DNA of 64,000 nucleotides from Falsirhodobacter xinxiangensis. GTDB lineage: Bacteria > Pseudomonadota > Alphaproteobacteria > Rhodobacterales > Rhodobacteraceae. Under the pieces are notes generated by a model. It had not been told where the DNA came from. It saw nothing but the letters and a program-made list of their open reading frames with translations, and searched no databases. A program made the position numbers and the translations under genes. Below, in pieces: positions 61,729 through 64,000 of this stretch (within the stretch, counting starts at the first letter, position 1; each line of letters begins with the position of its first letter). The stretch is taken from the NCBI RefSeq assembly GCF_004959935.1, contig NZ_SMYN01000016.1, positions 16,124 to 80,123 of the forward strand, read 5' to 3'.

Positions 61729-62238
61729 TCAGAGCTTCTTGCTGGCGATGCGAAGCACATGATGAGCGCTCGGCTGCGCCGTATCATCGTCTTCGCCATG
61801 CGGACGACGGGATGCAAAATCCTGAAGAGCGGCCTGGAATTCGAGATGTGCATCGACCCCATCCCAGTCGTCGAACTCGCTGGAGAGCAGGAAAGCCGAG
61901 CTGAATGCGGGCCCGTGGTCGGACACCACCTCCGGAAGGCCAAAGATGTCCCATTCGGGCGGCTCATCGGAACCGCCGGCAACCGGTGCTTTCTTGCTCC
62001 GCGTGGATCCGCCGGGAAGCTGGATTTCGGAGCGGGCGCCGATGGCGGACAACGCCGCACCCGTTGCCGCGACCGGCGCCAAGGCCTCAGTCACGACTTG
62101 CAACTGCTGGGCGGCACTCATGCCCTTGTCGAACACCGGCGCGGGCAACTCCGCGCCGAGCGCGGTCGGCGCCGCGAACTGGCCGGAAGCCTTGATGTGA
62201 AGGGCGAGCTCGATGTCGAACGTGCTGTGCTTGCTCAT
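61729..62238 (-). CDS. ORF with TnsB second-Asp segment
   Basis: 169 residues, MSKHSTFDIELALHIKASGQ at the start. A central segment EWDIFGLPEVVSDHGPAFSS resembles the region around the second catalytic Asp of TnsB (KWNMFGLPEHIVTDGGSAFQ). The rest is not recognised. In transcription order it precedes the HTH fragment, the reverse of TnsB domain order. Possible remnant, or a protein assembled from a transposase piece. Confidence 0.5.
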   Translation of the reverse strand: MSKHSTFDIELALHIKASGQFAAPTALGAELPAPVFDKGMSAAQQLQVVTEALAPVAATGAALSAIGARSEIQLPGGSTRSKKAPVAGGSDEPPEWDIFGLPEVVSDHGPAFSSAFLLSSEFDDWDGVDAHLEFQAALQDFASRRPHGEDDDTAQPSAHHVLRIASKKL

Positions 62239-62312
62239 TTTCCGTCTCTCTTTCAGGGTAGCCGCCTCCGGCGCGCGAAATGCACGGGGTCGGCAGAACG
62301 TTTCGAGGGGGG

Positions 62313-62337
62313 GTCACGGCGCGGGCGGCGCCGCGAC
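62313..62337 (-). terminator. Hairpin after tnsA remnant
   Basis: GTCACGGCGC/GCGCCGCGAC pair at 9 of 10 positions around a 5-base loop, 6 bases after the tnsA stop. Confidence 0.5.
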
Positions 62338-62342
62338 GGGAT

Positions 62343-63028
62343 CTAGTAGATCGTGATGCTTCCGCGCCGGACGCTTTTTGCCTTGAAGACAAGGCTGTGC
62401 GGCTCGATCTTTTCGTGTTGGACGAGCTTCAGATGGAAGGTCCGGATCAGGCGCACGACGGCGCGAGTGCCGCGCGGCCCAAGGCCGACACGATCAGAGA
62501 GTTCGGACAGAGAAACGATGCCGCTCATTGCGTCGACAACGTCCTCTGCACGCATATCCGCTTCCGGGTCCGCGCGACGCACGCCATGAAGCAGCCACGC
62601 GTTGTGCAACTCGATCGGATCGATGTCATACTCGTGGAACTGCTTCACATCGGTAACGAAGCCACGCGCACGTGCCTGATAGGCGATGAGCGGCGCAGTG
62701 CGGGCATGTTCGCCGCCCAGCTTTGCCCAGGTCTTGACCATGATACCCCAGCGGATCATTGCGCGAACTCCACCACCGCGTCGAAGTAGTGGGTGTGCTC
62801 CTCGCCATTCTGATCGATCCAGTCGAATGCGACCTGCTCGCGGAGGGACACGAAGTTCTCACGGTGCATCAGCACAATGAAGACCTTCGCTTCAAGCCAG
62901 CTTTCGTAACGGAAAGTCTGGTTGTCGAGAACAAGCGCCCCGTTGTTGTTGAAACGGGACGAAAGACCGATCTTGCGATCACCACGCCCGGGGAGGGACT
63001 CCCATTTCGGCTGTTCATTAAAAGACAT
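62343..63028 (-). pseudogene. tnsA: TnsA-type endonuclease with frameshift in active site
   Basis: Start ATG 63028 (GGAGG 7 bases upstream). The first frame (90 residues) holds RKIGLSSRFNNNGALVLDNQ, YESWLEAKVFIVLMHR (catalytic Glu) and HTHYFDAVVEFAQ (catalytic Asp), then TGA. The second frame starts at the overlapping ATG (ATGA, 62759) and continues the TnsA fold: RWGIMVKTWAKL with the expected catalytic Lys, then a C-terminal HTH-like part (SLSELSDRVGLGPRGTRAVV). One missing base near 62760 explains the split. Translational coupling could still make both halves, but a frameshift is the simplest reading. Confidence 0.7.
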
Positions 63029-64000
63029 TCTCATGCCTCCGTTTCTGGTCCATGCATTGGCCTTGAAGCCAATACGATCCTCTTCTCCCAGCACGCCTGA
63101 CCAATTCCCTGCCCGGCTTTTCGCCTGCCTGGGTGGTGACATGCCGACGCTCTGCAGGCGCATATCGAACCACATTCCGCCCCACGCTCTTCGAGAGCGC
63201 TGCTAGCGGATGAGGCCGCCCTTGCGGGCTACGCCTGCTCAATCTTCAGGGGGACCAGTTCCTCTTGCCGAATCCGGATGGACCCGATACAAGAAAGATA
63301 CAAAACGCGGACCCGGTCCGAACCACGCCATCCGATTTGCCGATCGGGTGGCGTAGCTTTATTTGCAGGGCAGCCCGCGGCCATAGCGGCGTGCAGCCAT
63401 TTAAGCCCCGAATTGTTCACACAGCCCGAGATGTTCTTAGGGTTGGGATGGAGCACATGAGAAACGCAAGCGGAAATTCCCGGCGCAGCCGAAAGGCCGC
63501 GCAGAAATAAATTTCTGGAATTTGCGAGAAATTCCCGATAGTTGACATGGCTCGGGAAATTTTGGCTTTGGCGCGCGCAGATGCTGACCAGCGTCAGCAG
63601 AATCGTCACCAGCCATGGGTCAAGCTCCGCGCTCGGGAGCTTTTGCGAAATATTACCCGACAGGGCAATCGGATGCCACGACATCGCTTCTTCACCTCCG
63701 CTTGGCGGCGAGCCCTCACAGGCCCGTTTCGCCAGATTGCTACCAGATGATCGGGCCAAAGGCCGAATCACCCCGTCTCAGAGCGGATCACTCCAGGTGA
63801 AATGACCAACGCTTACCGCGTCGCTTCCGAAGTCTCGGAACATGAATGCACCATAGAGGCGCGCGATAATACCTTGTGGCTGTTGGTCCTTCCATAGGGA
63901 TAAGCACGACCGCATCGGCGCGCAATATGCGAAAAAGAAAAATCTGAAAAATTCTTTCTGAAGCGGAAGTGAGCTACTCCCCGATCCTTGGACAGATTTC
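63029..64000. other. 972 bases without a supported gene
   Basis: Many short frames but none with a recognised family. The weak best is a 67-codon frame at 63547-63750 (MAREILALARADADQRQQNR), without a ribosome-binding site. GAAATTCCCG-type words occur at 63472-63483, 63528-63538 and, inverted, 63552-63563. One TCACCC word occurs at 63764. The tnsA promoter and the right end of the transposon should lie here, but neither could be fixed. Confidence 0.4.

Larger units (their letters stand above)
54996..63230 (-). mobile_element. Degenerate Tn7-like transposon
   Basis: Leftward genes tnsA (frameshifted), TnsB-like fragments, tnsB (internally deleted), tnsC/tniB and tniQ. The presence of a TnsA-type endonuclease makes it Tn7-like and not Tn5053-like. 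The left boundary is placed at the AT-rich GGGTGA array. The right boundary is a guess just beyond the tnsA promoter, because no matching array is seen there. The element cannot transpose on its own with the lesions present. Confidence 0.7.

Noticed and set aside
63229..63771. A 180-codon minus-strand frame and competing plus-strand frames
   Set aside because: No ribosome-binding site or family match for any of them; they exclude each other, and the gap is reported as gene-free.

Overview
This is a GC-rich, densely packed window whose gene content points to an alphaproteobacterium, probably a Rhodobacterales (Paracoccus-like) member. The pointers are a rhizobial/rhodobacteral-type GlpSTPQUV polyol ABC transporter, a ChoX-type choline receptor, a DUF982 protein, a PaoABC-type molybdenum hydroxylase, many ATGA stop/start overlaps and GC-rich intercistronic hairpins. 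The taxonomic call is inferred from family content, not from a marker gene. I found no tRNA, rRNA or CRISPR array.

Layout. 0-7.3 kb: 3' end of an L-serine dehydratase gene, a frameshifted MFS transporter, and a leftward amine/amino-acid catabolic operon (PuuC-like aldehyde dehydrogenase, PuuB-like oxidase, LysR regulator). The operon is headed by a decapitated dapA-like gene that abuts a decapitated glycine-betaine permease (proW-like) at about 5.70 kb, which is a deletion scar. A proline-racemase-family gene follows. 7.4-9.3 kb: polysaccharide deacetylase and glycosyltransferase. 9.7-14.9 kb: EmrAB-type efflux controlled by a divergent TetR repressor with two visible operators, then an SDR, an HxlR regulator and an FkbM methyltransferase. 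15-27 kb: a polyol regulon with GntR and a GlpD/EryB-type dehydrogenase to the left, and FGGY kinase, GlpS, T, P, Q, U, V and a TPP enzyme to the right. 27-30 kb: metallo-beta-lactamase-fold hydrolase, Lrp regulator and class-V aminotransferase. 30-34 kb: MobA-like protein and a three-subunit molybdenum hydroxylase. 34-36 kb: queCDE with a preQ1-I-like riboswitch. 36.5-39.6 kb: a four-gene membrane glycolipid-like cluster. 39.7-43.1 kb: MarR-regulated EmrAB efflux with a DUF982 gene. 43.2-44.1 kb: solitary ChoX. 44.3-49.6 kb: a periplasmic oxidative sugar/glycoside module (two exported TIM-barrel enzymes, cytochrome c, DUF1080, GMC oxidoreductase and its small subunit) with LacI-type operators at both ends. 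49.6-53.8 kb: RND efflux pump and adaptor. 53.9-54.6 kb: three tiny co-transcribed unknown genes.

55-63 kb is a decaying Tn7-like transposon read leftward: tnsA, TnsB-like fragments, tnsB, tnsC/tniB, tniQ. tnsA is frameshifted between its catalytic Asp and Lys. tnsB carries an internal deletion that removes the third DDE residue and shifts the frame. tnsC and tniQ are intact. Between tnsA and tnsB lie three small ORFs, each resembling a different TnsB segment and each with its own start and ribosome-binding site, in scrambled order. Most gaps in the element hold a GC-rich hairpin. An AT-rich stretch at 54.9-55.16 kb with five GGGTGA words and a perfect 16-bp inverted repeat is the likely element end on the tniQ side. 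The other end was not located.

The best candidates for follow-up are the oxidative glycoside module, the TnsB-fragment array, the asymmetric ATPase pair of the polyol transporter, and the glycolipid-like cluster.
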